NCBI GenBank assembly: GCA_002690445.1
Contig: NZER01000249.1
Span: 1 to 27,069 of the forward strand
DNA length: 27,069 bases
From: Candidatus Pacearchaeota archaeon
Lineage (GTDB): Archaea; Nanoarchaeota; Nanoarchaeia; Pacearchaeales; GW2011-AR1
Direction of reading: 5' to 3'
The notes under the pieces are model-generated. The model saw nothing but the letters and a program-made list of their open reading frames with translations, did no database searches and had not been told where the DNA came from. Numbering within the stretch: the first letter of the stretch is position 1; the number at the start of each line of letters is the position of its first letter. The translations under genes were made by a program, and so were the position numbers. This document shows positions 1 to 6,493 of the stretch, piece after piece.

Positions 1-347
1 AAGGTGCTGCGCTCTGCTTCACCAGGTGTCTCATCGAAGATAGGCTCGTATGTCACATCCGAAGGCCCATCTGCTAGGCTGTTCCCCAAGTCAACCAGCC
101 CCCAGTACCAGTTGTAGGGCTTGCTCCTGTCCTTGTTCTTTTTGAGGTTCTGACGCTCTAGGACAAGGGGATAGGAGTTACCAGGCTCTAGAATGGACGC
201 TAGGGTCTCTGGTACACGGGTTATGGTGGTTGGGTAATTGGAGCGGAACTCCGCGACCTCCAGTTCCAGCTTGTACCCGTCCTGTTCCTGTGCCTTGGAC
301 TTAATGACGCAGTTGAATGTCCTGCGCTCCCCTGGTTCCATACTCAT
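1..347 (-). CDS. partial phage protein, possibly OB-fold/ssDNA-binding-like (5' part only)
   Basis: The frame stays open from an ATG at 347 to the window edge (115 codons and two further bases), so the C-terminus is missing. The start is supported by an AAGGAG Shine-Dalgarno sequence 6 bases upstream and by an ATGA overlap with the stop of the gene before it. The product begins MSMEPGERRTFNCVIKSK and is rich in alternating charged and beta-prone residues, with an aromatic patch (YNWYW) near residues 88-92. Basic strands with exposed aromatics suit a nucleic-acid-binding OB fold, but no family motif is diagnostic, so this is a guess from composition. It is the last visible gene of the operon that starts at the promoter near 1726 and may lead into replication genes outside the window. 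Confidence 0.72.
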   Translation of the reverse strand, partial: MSMEPGERRTFNCVIKSKAQEQDGYKLELEVAEFRSNYPTTITRVPETLASILEPGNSYPLVLERQNLKKNKDRSKPYNWYWGLVDLGNSLADGPSDVTYEPIFDETPGEAERST

Positions 348-625
348 TGTGTCTCCTTATTAGTCAGGCGTTTTCGTGTCGTGGATTTGTAAAGACAGTT
401 CTTGCAGATTCTTTCCTGTGGGCGACGATGCCTTGTTTCACACGGGACAACTGCCGTGTTCTTTATTTGCCCACAGTAGGACGTGAACTTAGCTGGCTCA
501 TCTTCAAAATACCAAGCGGAACTCAAATGGAACCTACCTTTTGGATGAAAATGAACCACCACATCCTCGGCAAAATATATTTTGATTGTGAACGCAGTTT
601 GGTTTTGGTGTGCCGTGGTAGTCAT
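344..625 (-). CDS. small cysteine-containing hypothetical protein (93 aa)
   Basis: I chose the ATG at 625 rather than the longer frame from 682, because GGAGG lies 7 bases upstream and this ATG overlaps the stop of the preceding small gene (ATGA). Its own TGA overlaps the start of the next gene, so the block is translationally coupled. The N-terminal half looks like a compact beta-rich domain (AFTIKIYFAEDVVVHFHPKG). The C-terminal part carries C, C and a CKNC knuckle in a strongly basic stretch (residues about 50-93), which could bind zinc and nucleic acid. I do not recognise the family. It is one of several consecutive genes here with a CxxC pair. Confidence 0.7.
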   Translation of the reverse strand: MTTTAHQNQTAFTIKIYFAEDVVVHFHPKGRFHLSSAWYFEDEPAKFTSYCGQIKNTAVVPCETRHRRPQERICKNCLYKSTTRKRLTNKETQ

Positions 626-780
626 ACCCCAGCCTCCTTCAGTAGCCGTTGCAGTTGGTTGATGAGATCGCAAGCACCACAATATCTCTCAGTCCATTTA
701 TGGGTGCGTGGGTGCTTCGCATCCCAGTTACCCACCAGTAATCGGAGCCGCACGCCAAGGGTCTGTTGGGGGAGATTCAT
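622..780 (-). CDS. microprotein with CxxC motif (52 aa)
   Basis: This short frame fills the gap between the 114-aa gene and the 93-aa gene. It starts at an ATG three bases after the preceding stop, with AGGA 9 bases upstream, and ends in a TGA that overlaps the next ATG. The product starts MNLPQQTLGVRLRLLVGNW, contains RYCGACDLI near residues 32-40 and ends in an amphipathic helix (INQLQRLLKEAG). A single CxxC could form half of a zinc site in a dimer or an interface with a partner. No family is recognised. Tight spacing on both sides and a full, unbroken frame support it as a real gene. Confidence 0.62.
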   Translation of the reverse strand: MNLPQQTLGVRLRLLVGNWDAKHPRTHKWTERYCGACDLINQLQRLLKEAGV

Positions 781-783
781 AGG

Positions 784-1128
784 TTAGTCCTGCAGGGCCT
801 TGGCTTGTTTGCCAATCACTTCTTCGGCGGTGGTCAACCTCCGCCGTGCGGCCTTCAACTCCTTGGCCATGTACTCAATAAACGCCAGGGCTTCCGCTAG
901 GGTGTTGGGCTGCCCGCCCCCGTGAGGCGCCAGCTTGGCAGCCACTTGCTGCGTCTCGGCGCTGGTGGGTATCAGGTCAGGCGAAGTCCTTACTTTTCTC
1001 CCGCTCCACACTACGCAGTTGGGGCACTCCGTAGTGTGGGGTGCTTGTTCCCTTCTGTTAAATCCCTCTATCCAATGATGGGAACAGTTTGAACAACTAT
1101 ATTTAGCAAAGAAGGCAAACTCTTTCAT
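784..1128 (-). CDS. zinc-ribbon protein with C-terminal coiled coil (114 aa)
   Basis: The ATG at 1128 is preferred over an upstream in-frame ATG at 1149, because GGAGG sits 9 bases before it and it overlaps the stop of the preceding microprotein (ATGA). Residues 10-40 hold a four-cysteine zinc ribbon: CSNC followed about 25 residues later by CPNC. A proline- and glycine-rich linker follows, then a helix from about residue 72 to the end (AEALAFIEYMAKELKAARRR) that looks like a coiled coil. A small zinc ribbon joined to a helix suits an adaptor that binds nucleic acid or a protein such as RNA polymerase. That role is inference; the cysteine pairs are seen directly. Confidence 0.75.
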   Translation of the reverse strand: MKEFAFFAKYSCSNCSHHWIEGFNRREQAPHTTECPNCVVWSGRKVRTSPDLIPTSAETQQVAAKLAPHGGGQPNTLAEALAFIEYMAKELKAARRRLTTAEEVIGKQAKALQD

Positions 1129-1217
1129 TTCGCAATCCCTCCACCGCAATGGTTACACCACAGTAGCCATGCGAAGTTCCACCAGCCACAATTACGGCAC
1201 TGCACTGTGTCACTCAT
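1125..1217 (-). CDS. minimal zinc-ribbon microprotein (30 aa)
   Basis: This 30-codon frame starts at an ATG with AAGGA 6-7 bases upstream and ends with a TGA that overlaps the next ATG. The product is little more than two cysteine knuckles: CRNC at residues 7-10 and CNHC at 21-24, joined by a tryptophan-rich loop (GWWNFAWLLW). The spacing C-x2-C-x10-C-x2-C is that of a minimal zinc ribbon. The conserved pattern in so short a frame, the Shine-Dalgarno site and the coupled junction make it likely to be a true gene. The function is unknown. Confidence 0.66.
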   Translation of the reverse strand: MSDTVQCRNCGWWNFAWLLWCNHCGGGIAK

Positions 1218-1228
1218 CTCGTTTCCTT

Positions 1229-1627
1229 TCACCTAGCATCCGTAGGCAGCTTCGCTTTGACCAGCAACTGCCTAACTCTTTCTCTGGATATACCCAACTC
1301 CCTGGCCATGCTAGCCGCACTGCGCTCAGGGTCCACCTGGCGCATCTCTACGATACGGTTATAGGCATCACCAGGGGGCTGGACCCGTTTATCGTGGTAA
1401 ACAAACGGGATGTTGACCGTGAGGGTGCGGCTTGAATACTTAGGACCTTGACCCAGATACCCAAGGTCTACCAACTCTTGGATAAAGGAGTGTACTGGCC
1501 CAAGAGTGGTAGGGCTGAGTCCGATTGCCTCACCAATCTCTCGTATGGACGGTTGATGACCTTCGGCTATGCTTTTGGACACATACGCCCATACCTGCCT
1601 GAGCCTATGGCGACGTGCGTGTTTCAT
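1229..1627 (-). CDS. double helix-turn-helix regulator (LexA-like winged helix plus sigma region 4-like HTH)
   Basis: The start is set at the ATG at 1627, which overlaps the stop of a 19-aa leader-like frame; the longer frame upstream has no matching Shine-Dalgarno site. Residues about 10-60 match the LexA N-terminal winged helix (YVSKSIAEGHQPSIREIGEAI, then GLS, a helix and VDLGYL). After a linker, residues about 102-127 (RSAASMARELGISRERVRQL) match the recognition helix of sigma-70 region 4 or related HTHs. There is no LexA protease domain, so it cannot self-cleave like LexA. At 132 aa it is a plausible phage transcription regulator. It lies near the start of a promoter-led operon and next to a palindrome that could be its operator (inference). 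Confidence 0.85.
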   Translation of the reverse strand: MKHARRHRLRQVWAYVSKSIAEGHQPSIREIGEAIGLSPTTLGPVHSFIQELVDLGYLGQGPKYSSRTLTVNIPFVYHDKRVQPPGDAYNRIVEMRQVDPERSAASMARELGISRERVRQLLVKAKLPTDAR

Positions 1628-1683
1628 ACCGTTAATCGGTTGGGCCAAACAGCACCACACTGAGCACATTGAAAGTTTAGCAT
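1624..1683 (-). CDS. 19-aa CxxC leader peptide/microprotein
   Basis: A 19-codon frame starts at the ATG at 1683, directly after GGGAGGTGAA, the best-placed Shine-Dalgarno site in this region, and about 20 bases downstream of a consensus promoter. It encodes MLNFQCAQCGAVWPNRLTV, with one CxxC pair, and its TGA overlaps the ATG of the regulator gene. It may be a coupling leader that controls translation of the regulator, or a half-site zinc peptide. Very short frames are weak evidence alone; the promoter, Shine-Dalgarno site and coupled stop-start are what support it. Confidence 0.5.
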   Translation of the reverse strand: MLNFQCAQCGAVWPNRLTV

Positions 1684-1702
1684 TTCACCTCCCGTGAGCC
1701 GA

Positions 1703-1731
1703 ACCCTACCAGCCTGGGAGCATGTTGTCAA
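1703..1731 (-). promoter_or_regulatory. sigma-70-type promoter for the microprotein/regulator operon
   Basis: Read on the minus strand, a perfect -35 hexamer TTGACA lies at 1731-1726, followed by a 17-bp spacer and a -10-like TAGGGT at 1708-1703. The ATG of the first small gene is about 20 bases downstream, after GGGAGGTGAA. The -10 is weak while the -35 is perfect, as expected for a promoter that may need an activator or be tuned by a nearby operator. Confidence 0.7.
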
Positions 1732-1733
1732 GC

Positions 1734-1745
1734 CCTAGTCCTAGG
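1734..1745. promoter_or_regulatory. palindrome next to the -35 box, possible operator
   Basis: CCTAG, a 2-base spacer and CTAGG form a 12-bp inverted repeat that ends three bases upstream of the -35 box of the promoter at 1703-1731. The position suits an activator or repressor site. The regulator encoded at 1229-1627 is the obvious candidate protein, by inference only. Confidence 0.4.
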
Positions 1746-1755
1746 CATAGAAACA

Positions 1756-1776
1756 GCCCGTTTTATACAGACGGGC
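1756..1776 (-). terminator. terminator-like hairpin at the end of the structural operon
   Basis: GCCCGT and ACGGGC form a 6-bp stem with a 9-base loop. On the minus strand the stem is followed by TGTTTCT, a short T-rich run. It lies about 34 bases past the last gene of the long structural operon (stop at 1810) and before the next promoter, where a terminator is expected. The stem is short and the T tract interrupted, so it may be weak or may act as an RNA end-stabiliser. Confidence 0.45.
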
Positions 1777-1789
1777 AAGAACTGTTCTT
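1777..1789. repeat. 13-bp perfect palindrome
   Basis: AAGAAC-T-GTTCTT is a perfect palindrome abutting the terminator-like stem at 1756-1776. It could be an operator, or it could extend the RNA structure at the 3' end of the structural transcript. Confidence 0.4.
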
Positions 1790-1809
1790 CAGGAGGTGAA
1801 TCGAGAAGA

Positions 1810-1968
1810 CTAAGGTAGATAAGGGCGGGCTATTATTACCGCCACAAGGAGCCAGAAGCCACGCTTCAGCCATTCAATGTCTGTCTGTGCTATGGCTACC
1901 TTTTCATCTAAAGGAGTATTGCTCACACGGAACCCAAATATAGCACGCACTTTGTACCAGACAATCAT
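1810..1968 (-). CDS. small membrane protein (52 aa), possible holin or spanin-like
   Basis: The ATG at 1968 lies one base after the stop of the beta-propeller tail gene, whose 3' end also supplies a GAGGA Shine-Dalgarno sequence. The product has a soluble N-terminal part (MIVWYKVRAIFGFRV) and one hydrophobic segment near the C-terminus (FWLLVAVIIA, residues about 38-47) preceded by KR and followed by a short tail. One transmembrane helix, small size and the last place in the structural operon suit a lysis helper such as a pinholin, but nothing in the sequence proves it. A GGCGG/CCGCC stem lies inside the 3' part of the gene (1824-1843). Confidence 0.6.
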   Translation of the reverse strand: MIVWYKVRAIFGFRVSNTPLDEKVAIAQTDIEWLKRGFWLLVAVIIARPYLP

Positions 1969-1969
1969 G

Positions 1970-3928
1970 CTACACCAGTTCCTCAAGCCACAGCGTTACG
2001 ACGCCTTCCCTGTCCCGATACGTTGCCGATTGAGGGTTGTGCCCTGTAACACGCTCTGCAAAGGTCATGTCCTGCAACTCAACCTCTCGCTCTGTGTCCT
2101 GCCCAACCAGAATAGGCACCAAGATAGCAGACTCGTCAATGGTGTTAAGCTCGGCAACGATTGCCTCATACCCACGGCGGGCATCCATAGTCGCATTAAT
2201 GTCAATGGACAAGATGTACCCGTATCGGGGGGCGATTCTCTTGCGGAATAGAACTGCGAGTTCTCGCACCAAGGGGCTTATGCTGGCATCACCAGTCACG
2301 AACTCCAAATTGGGGCGAATAGTCCGTCCTGATAGGCCACGTGACGAATCACCAAGAATCTTAGTCCTGTTCGAATCATCAAATCTTACGTCCGGGCTGG
2401 GTGCGGAAGGGGCAGCACCATTCAACCCCCACTCAAAGTCAACGTATATGCTGTCACCATCGGTAAGGTTCTGCGCTTCAAGCGCAGCCTTAAAGAAACC
2501 ACCGGGTTCTTCTGGTGCGTCTCCACCGACCTCAGGTAACTCAAAGTTTTTAGGGGTGTCATAAATAAATGTGGCACCACTGTTGGGGGGAAGAAAGAGA
2601 TTCTTAAGATACTTCGTATCCCCCGTGTCATTAAGCCCCTTGGCAAAACCACCTTCCTGAAATATCAGGTCGTTACCTGACCCTTCAAACCAAGCGATAG
2701 GGTCGTTGGACTCCGTTGCCCATTTGTAGACATTCTCCCAGCCTTCATTCTGAATACCAGTAATGTTGATTATCCTTGCGTGCCGACCTGAACCAAGACC
2801 TTCAACACTGGCGAACAACCAAGGCCCTATTGAGCGCATCCACAAGACAGCACCAAGCATATTGGCAGGGATGCCCTGCTTCGTGTCAAGGCCCACATCC
2901 TCAATCAGCCTGCCTGTATCTCCAACGGTGAGTTTCTTCATTCCGAATGGAGAATCGGCCCCGTGGTCCACAGGTATGTAAAGGCTGGCGTTGTGAACAG
3001 CCATCCTGCGACAATTCTCAGAAGCAGTAGGCATACTGATTAGGAGTTCAGCAGACGCAGCAGCCAGGTCAATCAGCCACAACCCTTCTCGTGTTCCAAG
3101 ATAGATGGCGGTGCTACCGCCTGTATCCAGGTACGCTTGCAACCCATTAGGCCCGCCTCCTGAATCGACAGAGATTGCACCACCCGCAGGATTGCCCCAA
3201 GTGTTACCCCCATCGGTGGACACTTGGATGTCTATGGTGCCCGCTACTTGGTTGCTCAATGCAACTACCACATTTAAACCATCCCAGGCCAGCTTCGCAC
3301 CATCGTACACTTCATGGTCTGTCAACAGGTTTAGGGTTACGGCTGTAGTACTAGGCGGATACCATGTCACCCCGTCAAGAGAATATCGTAGAATGTGGTC
3401 ATTAGGGTCTATGCCAAGGATGCAGTACATCCGGTCTCCGGCAGATATCAGGTCGTACAGCCATCCCGTATCATTACCCACTATTACTCCACCACCTTGC
3501 CATGCGCTACCAGAGAAGTTACGGGCAAGAGGGTATTCATTGGCATCAGCAGCAGTGTTAGGTGTGAACCCAGCCCATGTCGCACCACCGAAGATTGTCG
3601 AGCACGTTACCTGGCGGTTAGTATTGGGATAGTCAGGCTCGGTTATGTCTTGTGGAACCAATGGCAATACAATGCCTTGACGCCACATGGTGTTGCACTC
3701 AGAGTCGAAGAAGCCCCGGAGGTCTTCATCGTGCCCAGGCCGGATAAAAGGCGTACCGAACCCACCCGACCAGTCGCTAAATGAGTAAGGTTCTAGCTTC
3801 GGGTCGTTAGCCCGTAGAAACCGGGCGTTATCACGGTTACCGGGAAGCTGCTGGGGTATTCTATATCTCTGAATGGGTGCTGTTAGGGCGTAGGTGTTAC
3901 CATTCAGGACTATGTCATGCACTGCCAC
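1970..3928 (-). CDS. tail protein with beta-propeller (Asp-box) repeats (652 aa)
   Basis: The product is a soluble, glycine- and tryptophan-rich protein with Asp-box signatures typical of BNR/sialidase-type beta-propellers: YSLDGVTWY at residues 182-190 and STDGGNTWG at 237-245, with related WLYDLISAGDRMYC and GLWLIDL blades around them. The first ~110 residues look like a separate attachment region and the last ~200 like a beta-rich tail domain. A start at GTG 3928 is supported by GGAGG about 10 bases upstream. Its place after the fibre-like gene and before a small membrane gene suggests a tail tip, adhesin or host-binding protein. No catalytic sialidase residues can be assigned, so a binding rather than enzymatic role is more likely. 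Confidence 0.75.
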   Translation of the reverse strand: MAVHDIVLNGNTYALTAPIQRYRIPQQLPGNRDNARFLRANDPKLEPYSFSDWSGGFGTPFIRPGHDEDLRGFFDSECNTMWRQGIVLPLVPQDITEPDYPNTNRQVTCSTIFGGATWAGFTPNTAADANEYPLARNFSGSAWQGGGVIVGNDTGWLYDLISAGDRMYCILGIDPNDHILRYSLDGVTWYPPSTTAVTLNLLTDHEVYDGAKLAWDGLNVVVALSNQVAGTIDIQVSTDGGNTWGNPAGGAISVDSGGGPNGLQAYLDTGGSTAIYLGTREGLWLIDLAAASAELLISMPTASENCRRMAVHNASLYIPVDHGADSPFGMKKLTVGDTGRLIEDVGLDTKQGIPANMLGAVLWMRSIGPWLFASVEGLGSGRHARIINITGIQNEGWENVYKWATESNDPIAWFEGSGNDLIFQEGGFAKGLNDTGDTKYLKNLFLPPNSGATFIYDTPKNFELPEVGGDAPEEPGGFFKAALEAQNLTDGDSIYVDFEWGLNGAAPSAPSPDVRFDDSNRTKILGDSSRGLSGRTIRPNLEFVTGDASISPLVRELAVLFRKRIAPRYGYILSIDINATMDARRGYEAIVAELNTIDESAILVPILVGQDTEREVELQDMTFAERVTGHNPQSATYRDREGVVTLWLEELV

Positions 3929-3930
3929 AA

Positions 3931-5247
3931 CTACAAATCCTCCACGGGCTTAGAGCCTTGCATGGGCTTGACCTGAGAACGTCGCTCCCAGTCAGCAGCT
4001 TCCCTCTCAGCTTGAAAGGCCAACTCCCTGAAGGCCACGCTCTGCTGATTGCCACGGGGTAGTTGCATATACAGGTTGTGGAACGTCCGAGCAAAGGCAT
4101 ACTCTGGGTCAATCTCAATGTTGTCGCTTTCAGCAGGGTTAGGTGTTGGGTATGTCTGGCCTGTTATCTTGTATGCTCGGCCTGCCTCTGGGGAATAAAA
4201 ATCTCTTACGAATCCCAATTCACGTGGGGTTCTATCTTTATTAATGTACCACCACTCTTTGGGCAACGGAGTCCACTGGTGCAGGTTGTCCTCAACGTAC
4301 ACGTCCTGAATAAACGCCCACCTGTTCTCTATGGGGTATTCATACTGTATGGGGCCACCAGACAACCATATTTTGCCAATGGATGCAATCACAGTAGAAC
4401 CAGCAGTGACTTCCAAACTCACATTAACGTCATTTACGTTGTTTGCAAGTGTTACTTCAACACTGAGTTCTCGCCAAAGACCTTCACCATCATTCCCTGA
4501 CGTAGCTGGATGTTTTGAAGATTCAGTAGAGTTAAGTTCAATAGACACCCTATCTGCTGTATTTGCCCAAACCATTGCGTTGAGGGTGACCGTCTCACCA
4601 GCTATTTTTGCCCAGTCGAACATAGTTTGATGAAAGCGACCTAAGTTATTACCGTCAGTGATTAGTTGAAGGTAATGCCGCCCTTGGAACGGGAATGCGC
4701 TTCTTATCTGAGTTGTGGAGTTGGCATCTTTTGTCCAACCCGCAGGCTGTGTAGTCAGGTTAGCGGCCAGAGCCTCACCTTTCGGAATAATGTCAAAGGC
4801 CGAGTTACGCAGGTAGGAATTACCAATGAAGTATTCCTCACCAGGGGACAACTGCCTGCGCCCACCCCTACGAATTGCACCATTGATAGCGTCATCATAC
4901 TGGGCGCGTTCAAACAGCTTGTGGATTTCCCAACCTGAGTTGGTGGAGGGAGCAGCACCCCAAAGAACGTGGGTGTTTATCTGGCCTTGTGAACCTGCCG
5001 CACCAGGCGTAGCGGAAGTGATAACCCTCGGCGCACCAAGCGGTTCCCCAGCTAGGGACAATCCACCACCCTGCCAGAAGGATACCTCACCACCCTTTAC
5101 ATCCGTATCCCTTTCAAAGATAAGGTTGGGACTGTGGAAACGAGAGGTGGTCGGACCTACCAGGCTCCCATTGACCGCAATGAGGTCTCTAAAGGCCCGG
5201 CTAACACGGTGTCTGAGTGCGTACTTTGTTTCATTACTGATTGGCAT
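3931..5247 (-). CDS. tail/virion protein with jelly-roll carbohydrate-binding-like domain (438 aa)
   Basis: The N-terminal ~120 residues carry a domain that looks like a virion anchor (RVITSATPGAAG, WEIHKLFERAQYDD). Residues about 150-300 have the pattern of a CBM-type beta-sandwich: a residue-rich opening (YLRNSAFDIIPKGE), then strands such as LQLITDG, VTLNAMVWAN and SLEVTAGSTVIASIGKIWLS. The C-terminal part ends in a charged helix (FRELAFQAEREAADWERRSQ). This arrangement is common in phage proteins that decorate the tail or bind sugars. It overlaps the preceding small gene by 14 bases and is followed three bases later by the propeller gene. The exact role (neck, tail tube or fibre) cannot be read from the sequence. 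Confidence 0.7.
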   Translation of the reverse strand: MPISNETKYALRHRVSRAFRDLIAVNGSLVGPTTSRFHSPNLIFERDTDVKGGEVSFWQGGGLSLAGEPLGAPRVITSATPGAAGSQGQINTHVLWGAAPSTNSGWEIHKLFERAQYDDAINGAIRRGGRRQLSPGEEYFIGNSYLRNSAFDIIPKGEALAANLTTQPAGWTKDANSTTQIRSAFPFQGRHYLQLITDGNNLGRFHQTMFDWAKIAGETVTLNAMVWANTADRVSIELNSTESSKHPATSGNDGEGLWRELSVEVTLANNVNDVNVSLEVTAGSTVIASIGKIWLSGGPIQYEYPIENRWAFIQDVYVEDNLHQWTPLPKEWWYINKDRTPRELGFVRDFYSPEAGRAYKITGQTYPTPNPAESDNIEIDPEYAFARTFHNLYMQLPRGNQQSVAFRELAFQAEREAADWERRSQVKPMQGSKPVEDL

Positions 5248-5416
5248 AGCTATTAGGCTTAGCCTCTTCTGTTTCTTCAGGAGCGTTGAGGGCTTCTATT
5301 ACATCACGCCATCCTGCTGCTGCTCCCTCAAGGCGCAAAGAGGCTTCGTGCATACGCCTTGCCTGCTCAGACAGCATAGCTTGCTGTTCCTCTGCATACG
5401 CTAGGGTTATCTCCAT
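5234..5416 (-). CDS. small coiled-coil protein in tail operon (60 aa)
   Basis: A 60-aa, mostly helical and charged product (MEITLAYAEEQQAMLSEQAR) with no cysteines or membrane segments. The ATG is two bases after the stop of the fibre-like gene, and the 3' end overlaps the next gene by 14 bases, so it is translated with the tail genes. A short coiled coil in this place might be a tail chaperone or a linker between tail parts. No family is recognised. Confidence 0.7.
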   Translation of the reverse strand: MEITLAYAEEQQAMLSEQARRMHEASLRLEGAAAGWRDVIEALNAPEETEEAKPNSYANQ

Positions 5417-5418
5417 TG

Positions 5419-6297
5419 TTACCTCGTCAATCCAATCAGCTTGTCAAGGATGTCAGGGGTGAGCCTGCGACCCTGGAACTCAATGAAGTCTTCGGTGACA
5501 GCAAACTTGGGCCGACTAGCAAGGTCTGTTACTTTCTGCCTATCATATACAGGAATGTTCTTGAACTTGGTTGGTTCACCCGCCCTGTTGTGCTTTGTCG
5601 CCACACTCTCTGTCCCAATTTGGACACGCTGTACACTCAACGCCTTCCCCTTCACGAAATGAGGGCCGAAGTCAAAGGCTATCCCAGGCCCATACCCTAG
5701 GTATGTCTCGGACTCAAGAGACCGCCAGCCGTTATCATATCCATAGTCGGCACCATTGATTAGGTCAGACCATACGTTGGCCCACTGAGCAGTAGTCTCT
5801 ACACCCAAGTCACGGGTGCCGTCGGCTTCCGGTACAAGGTTGCCTAGAATTGTGGCTACCGCACTTGTCCATCTCCACAAGTTGGAACCGGACACATTGA
5901 CTCGCATTTGGTCGGGCACAGAGCCGTGCCCTGAGCCATACCCAGCGATAATGTGATAGCCAGCCCCATCATTCTCAAAAGAGAACGCTATCTCAGCAAC
6001 GCCGCCCTGAATCTTCATAAACTCCAAGGCGTTGTTGTTGATGTCGTTGTCTTCAATACGGATACCCTGAGTGAACCTAGCAGTTGCGCCAGAGTTACCG
6101 TTTGACCAGTCAAGCAATTTCCCCGTAGTGGCCTGGGTAATGTGTCCAGTCAGAACTATGTCACCAAAAGTCTGAGCAGCAGTCCAGGTGTTAGTCTGGG
6201 CCAGCAACGCAGCGATATTGGTATTCAGGCGGTTGTTGACAGGGTCAAACGCCCTATTAAGGATTTCCTGCTCTGTAAACTGTGAGTTACCTGGCAT
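5419..6297 (-). CDS. tail-fibre-like protein (292 aa)
   Basis: The protein has a modular fibre layout. Residues 1-30 are a short N-terminal segment (PGNSQFTEQEILNRAF) shared with the small gene just upstream. Residues 30-60 contain NTWTAAQTFGDIVLTG, a motif common at the start of phage fibre shafts. Around residues 157-177 is ADGTRDLGVETTAQWANVWS, the characteristic block of tail fibres that precedes the distal domain. The final ~60 residues form a basic region with a helix (FQGRRLTPDILDKLIGL). It probably trimerises and contacts the host surface. It sits between the glycosyltransferase gene and other tail genes, so it could also be a target for glycosylation (inference). Confidence 0.82.
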   Translation of the reverse strand: MPGNSQFTEQEILNRAFDPVNNRLNTNIAALLAQTNTWTAAQTFGDIVLTGHITQATTGKLLDWSNGNSGATARFTQGIRIEDNDINNNALEFMKIQGGVAEIAFSFENDGAGYHIIAGYGSGHGSVPDQMRVNVSGSNLWRWTSAVATILGNLVPEADGTRDLGVETTAQWANVWSDLINGADYGYDNGWRSLESETYLGYGPGIAFDFGPHFVKGKALSVQRVQIGTESVATKHNRAGEPTKFKNIPVYDRQKVTDLASRPKFAVTEDFIEFQGRRLTPDILDKLIGLTR

Positions 6298-6309
6298 TTC
6301 CTTTCCTCT

Positions 6310-6492
6310 TTATGACATCGAGAGATTGAGTACGTTGGCTGCTGAGTCAAACACCTTGTTCCATACCCGTTGAGGCGTGTTGTCCTGTTTCGGCCTACCG
6401 TCACCTACGTCAGTGTTGACAGCTAGGCGGCCAGTGGCGTCAACCAAGACTCGGTTTAGTATCTCTTGCTTATCGAACTGTGAGTTACCCAT
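6310..6492 (-). CDS. short protein sharing the N-terminal module of the fibre gene (60 aa)
   Basis: The first 25 residues (GNSQFDKQEILNRVL, then GRLAVNT) match the N-terminus of the 292-aa fibre protein encoded immediately downstream (GNSQFTEQEILNRAF, then NRLNTNI). The rest (PQRVWNKVFDSAANVLNLS) does not match the fibre shaft. The ATG is one base past the stop of the glycosyltransferase gene. It may be a duplicated baseplate or neck attachment module, or the remains of a second fibre whose shaft was lost. The frame is intact, which argues for a retained function. Confidence 0.75.
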   Translation of the reverse strand: MGNSQFDKQEILNRVLVDATGRLAVNTDVGDGRPKQDNTPQRVWNKVFDSAANVLNLSMS

Positions 6493-6493
6493 A

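Noticed and set aside
1790..1800. AGGAGGTGAAT on the plus strand, a consensus ribosome-binding site
   Set aside because: No start codon follows at a usable distance on that strand. On the minus strand it reads like the 16S rRNA tail, but a decoy role has no other support.
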